Source of the DNA: Crotalaria pallida | Lineage: Eukaryota > Streptophyta > Magnoliopsida > Fabales > Fabaceae | Length of the DNA stretch: 64,000 bases | Direction: 5' to 3' | NCBI GenBank assembly: GCA_037953625.1 | Contig: CM075651.1 | Coordinates: forward strand, 161,333,501 to 161,397,500 | Part shown: piece after piece, positions 33,801-46,109 of the stretch | How positions within the stretch are numbered: the first letter of the stretch is position 1 | Layout of the letters: every line of letters starts with the position of its first letter | Position numbers and translations under genes: made by a program | Notes under the pieces: generated by a model | Databases searched by the model: none | Seen by the model: the letters and a program-made list of their open reading frames with translations, nothing else | Told to the model about the DNA's origin: nothing

Positions 33801-34970
33801 TTTACCCCTTTTACTATTCAAGACACATTTGCTAAATTTATGAAAAATTAAAAAGAAATAGTATTGAAATCCTTTTTTTTTTTAGTAAATAGAATTGTCT
33901 CTCACGATCTATAATTGCATGAAAAAGGGTACAATTTAAGTACATTATTAGACCTTTTGAATAGTCAAAAAGACCTTATGACATTATTTCCAGTTAATTG
34001 CCAAAACGATTTTTGTGTCTTAACAACAAGCAGGCACATATATTGATTCATCGGTTTTTTGTTAAACCGGACGATGTTCCTGTTTGATTTTCACAACCAT
34101 ATATGTGTAAAGCATATATCGAGCATTTTAGAAATTGAAAAACATTTTGCATAAATTTTTAACGCATTCATTCTATTTTTTTATCTTTATTTCCATAAAA
34201 ATAAAAAAAGTAAAATCGGAGTTTAAATCTTTACTAGCCCAAATCCATAAATTCGGAATAGGCCAAAACGGACTAGATGTGTCAGCTGCCACTTACTGGA
34301 ATTACATGCAATAGTACCAAGAATTATTACAAGGAAAACATATAAAATATCAGTTTTTTTTTTTTTTTAAGGGATAAAATATAAGTTAACCATGCGGGTT
34401 TTCCATAATAATTATGAGGTTTAATTGTAGTTTTAATCATATATCTAATTTTTTAAATATATTTTGATTTTTTTATATATATTTTGATCATTTCATCACC
34501 TGAATAATTTGGAATATTCCTTCTCTCACTAAAATTTCTGAAAAAATGAATCAGATTCTTCATCTTCTACCTCTGAAGTTTTAACTCTCGTTTTTCATAT
34601 TCATCATGTACCATCCTTATATTCTTCATCCTCCCCATGTTACTAAAGTAACTAGAATTAGACAAAATTAAATAAATAATAAACAAAAGTAAATCAAAAT
34701 AAATTATCTTGTTCAATGGTCTAACTTGATTTAGAATAAACCTCAATCAGAGGTACACCACTCAGTACGCTGGTGTGGAGCTATGGCAATGGCCACAATA
34801 ACAATGTTATTGGGTGCAAAATTGCAATTCAGGGAGATGTTGTTCTGATCGTGGTAGCTTTTTGGCAGTTCCGTTGATGGTAGTAAAAAAATTCGTGAAA
34901 AATTTAGTGGAGGTTGAAAAACATTGTCAAAATTAAAGTTGTTGTAGCGATTCAGAACACATGCATTAAA
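30802..34970. other. 4 kb gene-free region
   Basis: No exon, RNA gene or complete element is recognised. There are several homopolymer tracts (for example A17 near 33487-33504) and an AT-rich body. Small open frames (31742-32053, 32917-33099, 33631-33843) show no domain and no splice or promoter context. The next gene in either direction is over 10 kb away. Confidence 0.5.
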
Positions 34971-34974
34971 AAAA

Positions 34975-35135
34975 AAAAATAACCTCAACCTGATAAGAGG
35001 TTTTATAAAGCATTTTTGTATTGAAAACTTAAACATTTAAGACTTGGAACTTAGTAATAAATCTATGTTTTCAATACCTTTTTTCTATTTTTTAACCTCT
35101 TATCCTCAGCTCTAAGAGCTCAGCAAACCCTAAAA
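34975..35135. repeat. Small dispersed repeat, copy 3 of 3
   Basis: It runs from ATAACCTCAACCTGATAAGAGG to TTTTTAACCTCTTATCCTCAG, so the ends are inverted. The interior word CTTAAACATTTAAGACTTGG matches the copy at 11635-11810 in opposite orientation. Confidence 0.55.
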
Positions 35136-35139
35136 AAAA

Positions 35140-35335
35140 TATTTATACCATGCAATTAAAATTGAGATGGTAACACAACAACTCATTAATAAAACCAATA
35201 GTTGTTTGATAAGTCATTCAATTTTGACCACTAAATGATAATATACATGTCTCATTAAATGACTTGTCACCCAACCATTAGTTTATTCATGGGTTGTTGT
35301 GCTATCATGCTAATTTGGATTGTACGGAAGTAATG
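35140..35335. repeat. Foldback related to the 36968-37372 family
   Basis: The left arm (ACCATGCAATTAAAATTGAG..GGTAACACAACAAC) is inverse to the right arm (GGGTTGTTGTGCTATCATGC). The ATGCAATT..ATTG end words resemble the MITE at 36968-37372. Boundaries are approximate. Confidence 0.45.
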
Positions 35336-36610
35336 CCCTATAAAAAATGAACGAATACGTGTGACGGTTCCAAACCGCTGCTAAAGACTTTGGACAACAC
35401 AATTAAAAAAAAATTAATGTGTGGATGAGAGTTGAAGGCTAGACCTAAAGGATAAGAGACTTGTAAGTTAGAGCTATCAAAGACTTGCTCATTTAATCTG
35501 ACATAAGCATGGTTTGGTTAGGGAAAACTTTAGACCAATCATTTTTTGGCCCAACCCAACTTAACCTGATAATTCATTAGCCCGAGACAAAACGACTTGT
35601 TATGGGTTGGACTAACTCGTTTGACCAAAACTTGATTTTTTTGGATAATATGTTATAATATTTTGCTATTACATTGGATTATGCCTTAATAAAATTATGA
35701 TCAGAACTTCTTGGCTCATGATCCATGCCTTTCTTTCTATACTAGCAAATGCATGCCTTTTAAAAATATTGGATGAAAGAGTGCAAGTCATGCAATAGTT
35801 GTTTGTACCATTGAATGTGACCCATATTATTGTTCATAATATCTCACGTAAGGAAAAGTTCGCGTCAGTCATGAATCTATACAGTACTGTGGCATAAACT
35901 CTATTGTTGTAGATCTACTTATTAATGATTTCTTATGTGGGTATCATATCATTTGATGGTACGTTGATTCAAATGGAGTTTGTATTTGAGTGTTTTTCTG
36001 GTATAGATATATCTGTGGATATATTTTCTACAAATTAAGATTTTATGGTTCAATTTCACTCTGAATTTATTCATTGAGATTTCACTAAAGAATAAAGTAG
36101 GATTAATTGGAAATTAAATAGGGATCACATATTACATGTAATTTTCATGCTTCCTTCCATACTTGATCCATGTTGTTGATTATATTGATATGTATGATCA
36201 TTGAAGGATCTAGTGGTTATGATATAAATGTATCGAAAATAACTTTTATCTTATGTTGATATGATTGACGGACAAGATTGTTAGAAATGACCTTTTGGTA
36301 TAGTAGCAATTTTGATAGCTCATAAGATTACTTTGTAATGCATGATTGAATAATGATATTGTTCTGACAAAACCCTCGGGGTATCCCTGGCTAGATAATG
36401 ATAATGACGACAAAGATAAGTCTCCTCCGAATTACAGTGATTCTTACATGTAGTTTAAGTGATTTACGTGTCCATGATCCCATACTTTATCCTACTCCCC
36501 GCTAGTTGTCCAAAGTTTTAGAAGTCTTATCCCATTATTTTCTTGAGGTGTCGGATTTACTCTTAGGATATGTAAGTTTTGTCCCGATAAATCATACTTT
36601 ATGCTATCAA
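35336..36610. other. Gene-free intergenic sequence
   Basis: No gene or bounded repeat is recognised; composition is slightly less AT-rich than neighbouring spacers. It may be an old retroelement, but no LTR or pol motif was found. Confidence 0.4.
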
Positions 36611-36838
36611 GGTATTAACCTCGGGTATGTCTCATACTTTATGCTATCAAGATATTGTATATGATTTTGGTTTTGGATTGGGGCTTTTGAGTATGTCTCA
36701 TACTCTTCCAATTGGTTTTTAATATATTCTTTTCTTATGAAAAAAAAAGGTATTAACCTCGGGGAGTATGTCTCATACTCTCCAAATTGGTTTTTAATAT
36801 ATTCTTTTCTTATTAAAAAAAAAGGTATTAACCTCGGG
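36611..36838 (+). repeat. Double retroposon-like insertion with three target copies
   Basis: GGTATTAACCTCGGG occurs three times (36611-36625, 36749-36763, 36824-36838). The two intervening segments both end in GGTTTTTAATATATTCTTTTC plus an A run and share a GTATGTCTCATACTC start. The layout fits a poly(A)-ended insertion followed either by a second insertion at the same site or by tandem duplication. Confidence 0.6.
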
Positions 36839-36967
36839 AACAAAACTTCTTCAAGCTTTCTTTGAACCATGAATGGCAATGAAGCTATAATAGTAAACAA
36901 ACTTGATTCGTGACCTTTTGTGTTGCCTCTGTTCTTGAGGTAGTATGCTCGGGAACATTAAAAAAAA

Positions 36968-37372
36968 GGTATTTCTATCATGCAATTCAAAATTGGATGG
37001 TTGCTATGCAACTTTTTCTTAAACCAATAAAAAGTTGTCACCTATGCCATGTCATTATTTGAAGTAGTTAAAATTAGTTTTTTGCAATTTAGTCCAACAT
37101 AAAAAGTAAATTAAAAATTTAGTCCTTTATACCTATAGACAAATTATAACTTTTAATTTTAAATTTAGTCACTTGCATTAAGCTTTTTTACACAAGTGAC
37201 TAATTTTAACTACTTTTAATTTTTTTTTAAATTAAAAGTTATAATTTATCTATAGGTACAAAGGACTAAATTTTTAATTTACTTTTTATGTTGGACTAAA
37301 TTGCAAAAACCTAATTTTAACTAGGTTTAAGAAAAGGACCATCCAATTTTGGATTGCATGATAGTAACTCCC
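36968..37372. mobile_element. Long foldback MITE
   Basis: 405 bp with inverted arms nearly to the centre: GGTATTTCTATCATGCAATT at the left and GATTGCATGATAGTAACTCC at the right, flanked by TAAAAAAA on both sides. Arms include GACAAATTATAACTTTTAA and TTGCAATTTAGTCCAACAT, shared with 801-1428. Confidence 0.7.
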
Positions 37373-38460
37373 TAAAAAAAATTCTTCCACTAGACGTAAT
37401 ATTGGTATTATTGAGGGTCAAAATTAATCAATAATTACCAAAATTCGTCCAAAATGACATTTTTTTTCCTTGGATCGTGAACTACTGATAAAAATGAAAT
37501 AAAAAAATCTAAAATTTTTGACCTAAATCCATCAGAAAAGACATTATATAAAAAATATATTTTCCGGAAAAAAAAATGTCGGTAACTAGAATTTAAAAAA
37601 AAAAAAAAACTGACCATCATTGCCAAATGGAGCGGGTGGGATTTCATTGGAGTAGATAATGCCCCAGAATTTGCTTCAGGCTTGAGCAAAAAAGTGAGGT
37701 AAATCTATCAAACACAGAGACAAAAATTGACTAAATCTCATCCAAAAGTTCAATAAAACAAATGCTACATGTGACAAAAAAAAACTAATTTGGACGACAA
37801 GAACTACATGTTACTATATAAAAACAAAAACTACCCTATCAAAAGGCTTAGTTACATTTTGATTCTTTATCATATTTTTAAGATTCACATCGGTCCTTAA
37901 TCTTTATTTTGATTTATTTCGGTCCTTTATATTTTTTCAAAAAATTCAATATGTTCATTCCGTAATAATATTGTTAGATTCACTCGTAATATTCACACTT
38001 ATTACATTTCATTGATAGAGTTTATCAAATATTTCCATGACTCTATCTTGATAGAGCTCTTAATGCATATTCATTTAATTCTTTATCACATTGTCATTTC
38101 TATCTATATCAATCAACCATATCGCGAGCCAGATTGCTCTATCATTGGCGAAGCAGTACCACTGTTCCTATCTTTATCGAGTGGCAGCCTGCAATATTTC
38201 CAAATTCCGACCAAATTTGCCATTTTCGATAATGGGTGGTGTGAATATTTCGATAGGACTAATTCTGCTATAATAGAAGGACCATGGACATAGATGAATT
38301 AAACGTCTAATAACTAAAACCAAAATCAGAACTTATCATTGATAATTGCAAGTTGCAAGCACAACAAGCTGATTAATAATCAATTTGACTAAAAATAAAG
38401 TGCATAGTAGGCTTCCACATTATTTATTCTCGGTGATTTAATATGAAATGTGAAGCATGA
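37373..38460. other. Gene-free intergenic sequence
   Basis: AT-rich, with repeats of the TTCGGTCCTTTAT type near 37880-37940; short open frames have no domain. No gene is seen. Confidence 0.45.
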
Positions 38461-38469
38461 GTACACTGT

Positions 38470-39370
38470 TTTAGGAGCCGTACACGTACCAGGTATTTTT
38501 TGGGTACGGTGTACCCAAACAAAAAAAAATTTGGGTACGTATTTGGGTACGCCAAGGTACGCGGTGGGTACGGTACCAATTGGGTACGACACAACTTAAA
38601 AAAAAATTGAAAAAATTCGTTTTTTCCCCTTTTTTCCAGTTTTACACATCTTATCCATAGGGTTTTGAGTTTTGGCACAATCCTCTCTGTCTCCTCTATC
38701 TCTATTGTCGAAGCACAACCCTCTCTGTCTCGATCTCCGCCGCTCCTACCTCCATCTCTACTCTTGATCTCCACCATCACTCTCGATTTCACCTCTCAGC
38801 CTCTCTCCGTTGCGCTCTGCTGCGTTCCACTGCGGATCTCTTCGTTGTGCCTCGTGGTGGTTGCGCCTCTCTCCTGCTGGTGGTTGCTGTGCTTGTTGGT
38901 GGCGCCTCTCTCTGCTAAGTACTGCTCAAGGTAACACAACCTCCTCCATGCTCTCTCTGCTCACTACTCAGTACTGCGTTTTCCTTCTTTTTTTTTCCTC
39001 CTCAGTCCTATATGATCTGCTCAGTACTGCGTTTTGAAACTGTTCATGTACTGTGGTTTCAATATTGTTTCTGCGTTTTCTTTCTTTTTTCATGTTTCTT
39101 TCTTTTTTAGATATTTTGATATTGTGGATGTTTTGAAGCTGCTTAGTTGCTACGTTTGTGCTATTGTGGATGTTTTGTTGTTATTAAGTGTTATTTTAGA
39201 TATTTTGATATTAGGTATATTTTTGTATTATTTTTTCAATTTTCAATTTTTTAAATTTATATTTAATTTCATAAATATATATGAACGTACCCGCATCCTA
39301 AATTTTTGAAAAATGTCGTACCCCATACCCGTACCCGATACTGGTACCGTACCCGTACACATGCAACACA
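38470..39370. mobile_element. GTAC-rich transposable element, class uncertain
   Basis: Both ends are packed with GTAC-containing words in opposite orientation: GGGTACGGTGTACCC and GGTACGCGGTGGGTACGGTAC at the left; CGTACCCGTACAC, CCCGTACCCGATACTGGTACC at the right. The centre (38660-39000) is pyrimidine-rich with CTCTCTGTCTC and repeated CTCTCTGCT/CAGTACTGCG words. Dense subterminal motifs suggest a hAT-type non-autonomous element, but no target duplication was found and the boundaries are approximate. Confidence 0.5.
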
Positions 39371-39399
39371 GAATATGAATATATCTTGATTAGATTATA

Positions 39400-39671
39400 T
39401 TCCCTCATGTCCTAAATATAAGCTCATTTTGAAGACTTTTCTTTAGTCTTTAATATAAGCTCCATTTCCAATTTTTAATAGCATTAATTACTTATTTTCC
39501 ACAAATATCTCTATTTACTTAACACTTTTTAGATTCCCAATAGTAATTATAAAGGTATTTTTGAAAAAGTATACCAAATATTCACATTTTCAATACCACT
39601 AACCATATGAACTAACTTTCCTAAAGATGTATATATTGGTGAAAGGGGCTTATAATAAGAACTAGAGGGAG
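39400..39671. mobile_element. Stowaway-like MITE
   Basis: TTCCCTCATGTCCTAAATAT at the left is the imperfect inverse of TTATAATAAGAACTAGAGGGAG at the right; TA lies at 39398-39399 and 39672-39673. The interior shares AAGTATACCAAATATTCACA-type sequence with the element at 6367-6636. Confidence 0.75.
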
Positions 39672-39673
39672 TA

Positions 39674-40279
39674 ATTTTCATATCTCTGATGCATAATTTT
39701 TTACAATCACGACATAACATGTCCATATAAAATGTTATATTCATGATACCATACACAAAAAATTGTGTAATCTTCAACTAACTAGTAACTATGTTGGATT
39801 TGTTGATTTGATAGACTATTTTTTATCTTCGGTAAATTCATCCTGAATTTGCAACCCCTTAAAGTTGTAAATAAAAAGAAACACACCCTTTAACTACCAG
39901 CAAGTGCACGAAGAGAATGCAAAATTTCATTCTTCCACCAATGGAACAGGAAAAAAAAATTCCGGACCAAACTGCAGGAAAACAACTCTTCTCCAACCTT
40001 GAACTATTGAATTATTAGGACAGATCCTATTTTGGGTCACCCAAGATTTGTTTTGCCATGTAATTACTTTCTTGTCTAAGTAGCACATAAAAGAGTACGT
40101 GATGAGTTGACGTGGATTATTCTATGAATTAGTGAAACACCGACACACTTATGCCTAACCTTACCCAACAACGGTCTGCATTATACAGAGCACTCTGAAC
40201 AAATTTTTTTCATAAGCAAAATAATTTTATTCCAATGAGGGAATTATATAAGCATCATTGAACAAGTGAACCATACCTT
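39674..40279. other. Gene-free spacer
   Basis: No gene or bounded repeat was recognised; it abuts the LINE fragment. Confidence 0.4.
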
Positions 40280-40740
40280 TTAGAAAGGGTTTGAGCAAAT
40301 GTACAAAATTATGAATTCATTATAGATCAAAACCAACAACGAAGTGAGACTCATACACCAACCTGAGAAAATTACATTCCTACCAACAAGAAAAACAAAC
40401 CAATGCCAAGTCCTAACTTTAATAATATCTATGAGAGAAGCAAAGTCCCAATGACCATTATTGAAGATCAAGTTGTTATGCATGAGCCAAAGAGACCAAG
40501 CCGTGCCAAGCCAAATCAACCATCTTGTATTACGATTTTTAGAACTATTAAAGAGGCCGCCAAATTGCTCGTAGAAATCCAAAAGGGAGTGAACTTGAAG
40601 CGGGCAAAGATCAAGCCAAGTGAACACGTGTAACCATAAGCGGCAAGTCACTGGACAAGAAACAAAGAGGTGCAAGAAGCTCTATTCAGAATAGCCACAA
40701 AGAACGCAATTAGCCGTTTGCAAAATATTCCTCTTATGCA
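40280..40740 (-). pseudogene. LINE ORF2 C-terminal fragment (zf-RVT region)
   Basis: On the minus strand the frame reads GRLPTKSNLHKR, then CVLCGYSE, one TAG, then SFLHLFVSCPVTCRLW and further residues with WLIWLGTAWSLWLMHNNLIF. This is the zinc-binding reverse-transcriptase-associated domain (C-x2-C ... H-x3-x-x-C) with the W-rich tail found at the end of plant L1-type LINE ORF2. Only this tail is present, consistent with 5' truncation, and it has one internal stop. Upstream (40743-40949) the sequence is unrelated. Confidence 0.75.
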
Positions 40741-40960
40741 AATTAGATTTGGTTGGTAAACGACCCAAAATAATAGTCACGCAAATGCTTTAGTATGTGT
40801 TTGATTTCACGTTTGATACTCCTCAAACGCAGAAGCTTGTATCTTGTAGCTTTGGCCAAACGCACGTTCGGAGGCTTCCCAACATGGAACCAATGCACCT
40901 TTAATCTCGCGAGGAGCTTTAGTTTTCCAAATTTACCTATAGAATACATAAGATAATACT

Positions 40961-41057
40961 TTTTTTTTGTTTACATGGGAGGTCTGAGACTAGAACTCAT
41001 AACCTGGGGAGGGGAAAGTCGTCCCTACAGCCACCAACTGGGCTGTCTTACGCGGAC
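40961..41057 (-). mobile_element. Short tRNA-derived SINE
   Basis: A 97 bp insertion with its A tail on the minus strand is flanked by a perfect 16 bp duplication, TACATAAGATAATACT (40945-40960, 41058-41073). Read on the minus strand it has A-box-like AGCCCAGTTGGTGGC and B-box-like GTTATGAGTTCTAGTC. It appears to consist of little more than the tRNA-like head. Confidence 0.75.
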
Positions 41058-41073
41058 TACATAAGATAATACT

Positions 41074-42262
41074 GTATACTGATGTATGTACATTGGTATA
41101 AGTAAAAACCATTCTTAAAATATTAATACTTTCATTAGTTTCATATACCATATTTAACTACATTTCTAAGATAGGAAAGAGTAATTAAAATTTTTGAAAC
41201 TTTAAAAAATATATATACAACATTACAATTTTATTCACTTAAATTAAATTAAAAATTATAAAAATAAGAGCTAATAAAATTTTAAAAAAAAGTAATAAAT
41301 ATCTCTTAAAATGACAAAATATTTATAAATAAGATTTGAGAGTTTCATTTTCATCCCAAATTCACATTTGCATTAAACTTTTATAGGTAAAACTACGTAT
41401 TTGACTTCTTGTCTATTTATTTATCAACTCCTGTATTATATTTTATAACCCAATTGTTGTAATTAGAGAGCTCCTCATAATATGAAACTCGGCATGCTCT
41501 TTTTTTATAGGTAAACAATTGAGAAAGTCTAATTAATTCCTTATATATTCTTTAAATGCTTCTTGTAATTCATCATAAGATAAGATAAATTTAATTTAGA
41601 GTTTATCTCATCATGATCAGCCATAAAAAAACAGGTTGTAATAAATAAGAGTATAATGAAAAAAAATTATTATTAACTACATATTAAATTTTAAAAAAAA
41701 TTATATATGAAATAAATGAGAAAAACTTTATAAAGATCATACAAAGAACTGAAGAAGGGAGGAAGTAATAATGATTGTATAGCCCAAATGCCCAATCTAA
41801 CAAATCCACCATCCAAAGTGACCCAGCGATTAGTAACTTATTGATTTTATAGATATTAATACCATAAATTGATCACTGAACAGAGCATAATTTGTTGCCT
41901 ATAATTGCGACAAAAGCTGTCTACCTCCTATCACACATTGCCTAATTTGATCAGAGTACTAAAACTTGACAGTGATGAAGAAATATCCTCTCACAAAACT
42001 TGAAATGGTAGTCTCCCATTAATGATATTTTGATGTAACTCAGGCCTTGTATAGGTATTTGTCCCTTCCCGTTATAATTGTGTGCACTAGCTATTGAATA
42101 CTAGTACTGCGCCACATGGGTAGGTGACATGAGAAACGCGTTATTACATACTACATCTTTAGGCACATTTCCATCTACTAATTCATATAGTACCAAATGA
42201 TATTATTATTATAATTTTCATTATAATAATAATAGTTAAAATGATGAAGTTAAAGTAATATA
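41074..42262. other. Gene-free AT-rich sequence
   Basis: No gene is recognised. An AT palindrome lies near 42195-42230 (TATTATTATTATAATTTTCA and its mirror). Confidence 0.45.
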
Positions 42263-42555
42263 CTCCCTCTGGTTTTCAATATAAAAAAATAATTAAAATT
42301 ATGCTTATTAAGGATATTAGTTTATTGTATTTAATTTTTTTTCACATTTAAAAGAAAATAGAAATATCTTAAGAAAGTAGCATTAAGAATGAAACAAAAA
42401 TTAAATGAGATGACCACTTTCTAGAGATATTTTAGGAAACTAGCATTGAGAATAAAATAAAATTTAAAAAAGCTAGTTAACTTTTTTTTAATATTTTATT
42501 TTAAGAAAATAGCATTGAGTATGTTTTTTCTTCTTATATTGCAAATTGGAGAGAG
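42263..42555. mobile_element. Stowaway-like MITE (cluster member 1)
   Basis: CTCCCTCTGGTTTTCAATAT at the left mirrors ATATTGCAAATTGGAGAGAG at the right, between TA dinucleotides. The interior shows a thrice-repeated word AAGAAAGTAGCATTAAGAAT-like. Confidence 0.7.
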
Positions 42556-42767
42556 TATTTAGTTAAAATCATGATATAATTATTAAGTTTTTAGATATTA
42601 TTTGAATTAAAATGGATTTCATATACGATTTATGTTTAAAATAGTGAAAATAATTTAGAAAATGAGTGAAAATAATGAGGAGGTAGGTTACTTGCAGGTT
42701 TTTTCGAAACTCGACGATTAAATGTTATATAGCTAAAAATTGATTAACATTTTATAATTAAATGTTA

Positions 42768-43115
42768 TTTCTTCCGTTTCACTATGTTTGACCTTTTAGA
42801 CCTAGACACACATATTAAAAAAGTAATAATTATTGTAAGTATTATGTATAATTTATCCAAAATGCTCCTATTTAATCCTTATTGAAAATTGTAGTAGTAT
42901 TTAATTTTTATTAGTAAGTGTGTCTATTAATTAATGTACATCGATTTAGAGATGATAGAGATGATAAAAATAGAATTAATGAGGAGTAAGAGAAATGATT
43001 GAATGAAAGGTTAAAATTGGAAAAAAAAATGTTTGTGTATTGAAAATGTAAGAGGCCAAATAATGTGAAACAAGAAAAAAAAGCTAAAAGGTCAAAGATA
43101 GTGAAATGGAGGGAG
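42768..43115. mobile_element. Stowaway-like MITE (cluster member 2)
   Basis: TTTCTTCCGTTTCACTATGT..TGACCTTTTAG at the left mirrors CTAAAAGGTCA..ATAGTGAAATGGAGGGAG at the right, with flanking TA. It belongs to a different subfamily from its neighbours. Confidence 0.78.
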
Positions 43116-43191
43116 TAAACTTTAAAAATATTTATTTATATTAATTACCTCAATTAATGTTTTGTTTCAATTTTAATACTATTCCCTCCCG

Positions 43192-43457
43192 TCCTTATTA
43201 TATGACATACCAAGGAAATAATTAGTTTTATGAATTCTATGAGAATATTTTGTAATATTACAATTTTACCCTCTTAACTTTTATTTGAAAAATTCACACT
43301 CATAAGTGAGCAACAAAAAACACATAGATAGTCAAAACATTTAATAAGAGCAAAAAAGAGAAAAAACAATAAATGATGCATAAGAAATATAAAGTGACTT
43401 ATAATTAAAACCTAGAAAACCTTTTAGAATGTGACATATAATAAAGATTGGAGGGAA
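43192..43457. mobile_element. Stowaway-like MITE (cluster member 3)
   Basis: TTCCCTCCCGTCCTTATTAT at the left mirrors TATAATAAAGATTGGAGGGAA at the right, between TA dinucleotides. It is the same subfamily as the degenerate copy at 13905-14190 and close to the one at 50382-50646. Confidence 0.8.
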
Positions 43458-44660
43458 TATATTCTTACAATACGTCTATGTTTTTTTATAAAATTTTACA
43501 AAATTAAATACCATCAATTATGCACTCCGAGTGAGAAAGAGAGTTCCATGCAATAAAATGCTAAAACGCCTTGAAGGTTAGGAAAAGCTATTCTGCTTTG
43601 CTTTTGGTTCTTTGGTAGACCCAATCGGTAGATACTTAACAAGGAATAGCCACACATGTATGATGATGCTAACATATTTTGTGTGTGTGGGAGAAAGAGA
43701 AAGAGAAAGAGAAAGAGAAGGAGAAGGAGAGCATCTACACTGCAGCTTTATATTGGCAATAATAACTTGGTTTAGTACAGCTATATAGCCTCCATAGAGG
43801 AGACATCTTTACGGCTTGGAATTCAAATTAAAATAAATGTTCCTAACTAAATGAATCAAAATTGAAGTCCATTTTCTTTATATTTTTTTCGGGACAAGAT
43901 GTCCATTTTCTATGTATTACAGTATTATTCATAATATACATGATCCCTTCATTTTTTTAGGAAAAATTCTAGGGCCAGACAAAAGGAAAATAATTCAATG
44001 CCCCAAAATGAAATGCCTATATATACGGCCTGAGCACCCGTGCTCAGCTGCCACAACTCTCTCAGTCCCAAACAGGTGCTATTTCCGGGAAATTCCAAAT
44101 AGTTGGAGCTTTTTCCCCATCTACGGTTTACTATAACTAAAATTTACAGCAGTGAAAACTGAACAAAATCCATTTGCTAATATAGTACCCGCTAACCAAG
44201 AGACAATAATTTTATTAAAAAAAAAAACCAAGGGACAATAATTAATATTATTTCTTCAAAGTATCAAGATCTGATTTCAAATGAAATTAGAATCCTAAGC
44301 TGGAATTTTTTCCCAACAATATTTTATCCATAAAGATAAATCTAGGTATTGAACTAAAAACTACATGTTGAAAGGGCTAAAAATCCCTTACAATTTTGAT
44401 TTGGAGGCAATAATAATTAATATGGCGCGTTTCATCAGCTAGTCAAAAATATATATTATAATTAAAGGGTGACTAACATACATACTTTAAATCACCATTC
44501 TTACAAATAACACAAGATTACAAAAGCTTTGAAATTAAATTCGGGGAGAGGGTTAAAGTGGAAGTTCACTATATTATTGTTGATATGATGCTCCATCCTC
44601 CATTAATTTCCTTGGAAATATATATTAGCCATGCAAACCGCTCCTTCATGCACCACTGTA
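43458..44660. other. Spacer downstream of SPL8
   Basis: No gene is recognised. An (AG/GAAA)n purine tract lies at 43690-43730. At 44194-44243 an 18 bp duplication (one mismatch) brackets a 14 bp insertion ending in A residues. A TATATATA word at about 44020 faces the plus strand but is not followed by a convincing gene. Confidence 0.45.
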
Positions 44661-46058
44661 CTATCCGCTAGAGAAAAACAGTGAGCTCGAAGTTGTTGAT
44701 GGGCTTGAGCTTTGGTACGGCCTTTGCCGGAAATAATCCGGTGGTGACACCGCCACTGTCACTGATGACGATGACTGAGCTCCAGAGTCCGGTGGGGATC
44801 CTTCAAAAATTGATGCAATTAGCATAACAAAATAATTGATGCAACTATGCATGAGATAATCTTCATTAATCAACTACTAGTGTCTTGTTATGATACAGTA
44901 CTTGGATTAAGAAATGTAGTTAATATGTTTTTTAAAAATAAATTATTGTGATATTTACCTAATTTGTTTTTTTTATCTCTCTTATAATTATATTTACTAT
45001 ATTTTTTTCACTTATTATCTCTCTTCTTCATTAAGTGAGGATAAAATTGTATAAAGAATAATTAATGTTATATTGATTTTTTGAAAAGACACTTATATAA
45101 GAAAGTTTTTATGCTAAATTATCAAAAAAAAAAAAAAAAACTAAAAAGACACTTAAGTGAAATGGAAGAAATAAAAACCACGATAAAATCAGGTTTATGA
45201 TATTTAACTCCTTTCTCTATTTATTTTTTAATAGGAACTCATTTCTCTTTTTCTAAAGAATAATCATAAACATTTCTACAAATTCTCCTGTTGATTTCCC
45301 TACTTATAAAATAAAGAAATTATTAAGGATTTTTAATACATTAAATATACTCATTATTTTTTAATTAATATTATGTTTATGAGGTCATTATTCGTGCTTA
45401 CAAATTCCTCTTGCAATAAATTGAGTTGTATTTATCTCTCATTTTCTTATTTATTTTTAATTTATACATGAATCTAAAAACCCAATTATTAAAATGCAAA
45501 AGACAACATTTTGGTTTCCATGTTAGTACAGATTATTCAGAAGAATTTTGTTTGAGGATAGGACTAACTTGGCTCTAAGTTAGTGCTTTAATTATCAATG
45601 ACAGCAACAATTAGTATAATGATCTAATATACGGGGACCAAAGAAATTAAGAAGAGAAGAAAGAAGTTAAGAAAAAGTTGTACTTGAAACATTATCCAAA
45701 GTAAGCTGAGATTTGGGAATTTCTTGAGTTGGCTGCTGTGTTTTTCTTCTACGACGATTATGATCTGCCAGTCTCTTCCGGCAGCTACGTTTTCCATTGT
45801 CAAACTCAGAAAGAAGATGGAACCTACATATCAAAATCAAATTAATAATTAAATATTCATATAAATACGTACATTCTATTATACATGTTAAAAATTCATA
45901 TTAATTAAGTTTGCACTAGGAATTCACAATTTATAAAATTTATATGTATCACTTACCCTAATTCACGATGCAAATTTATGTTTGTCAACATAGTATATCA
46001 TAGTATCATATATCATAAGATATAAATTAAAAAATCCATTAAAAGTTACTAATGTACC

Positions 46059-46109
<51 letters not shown>

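Noticed and set aside
44010..44140. TATATATA box with a possible plus-strand gene start
   Set aside because: The frame after it (43912-44136) has no known domain, begins upstream of the TATA word and stops soon after; no downstream exon was found before SPL8.
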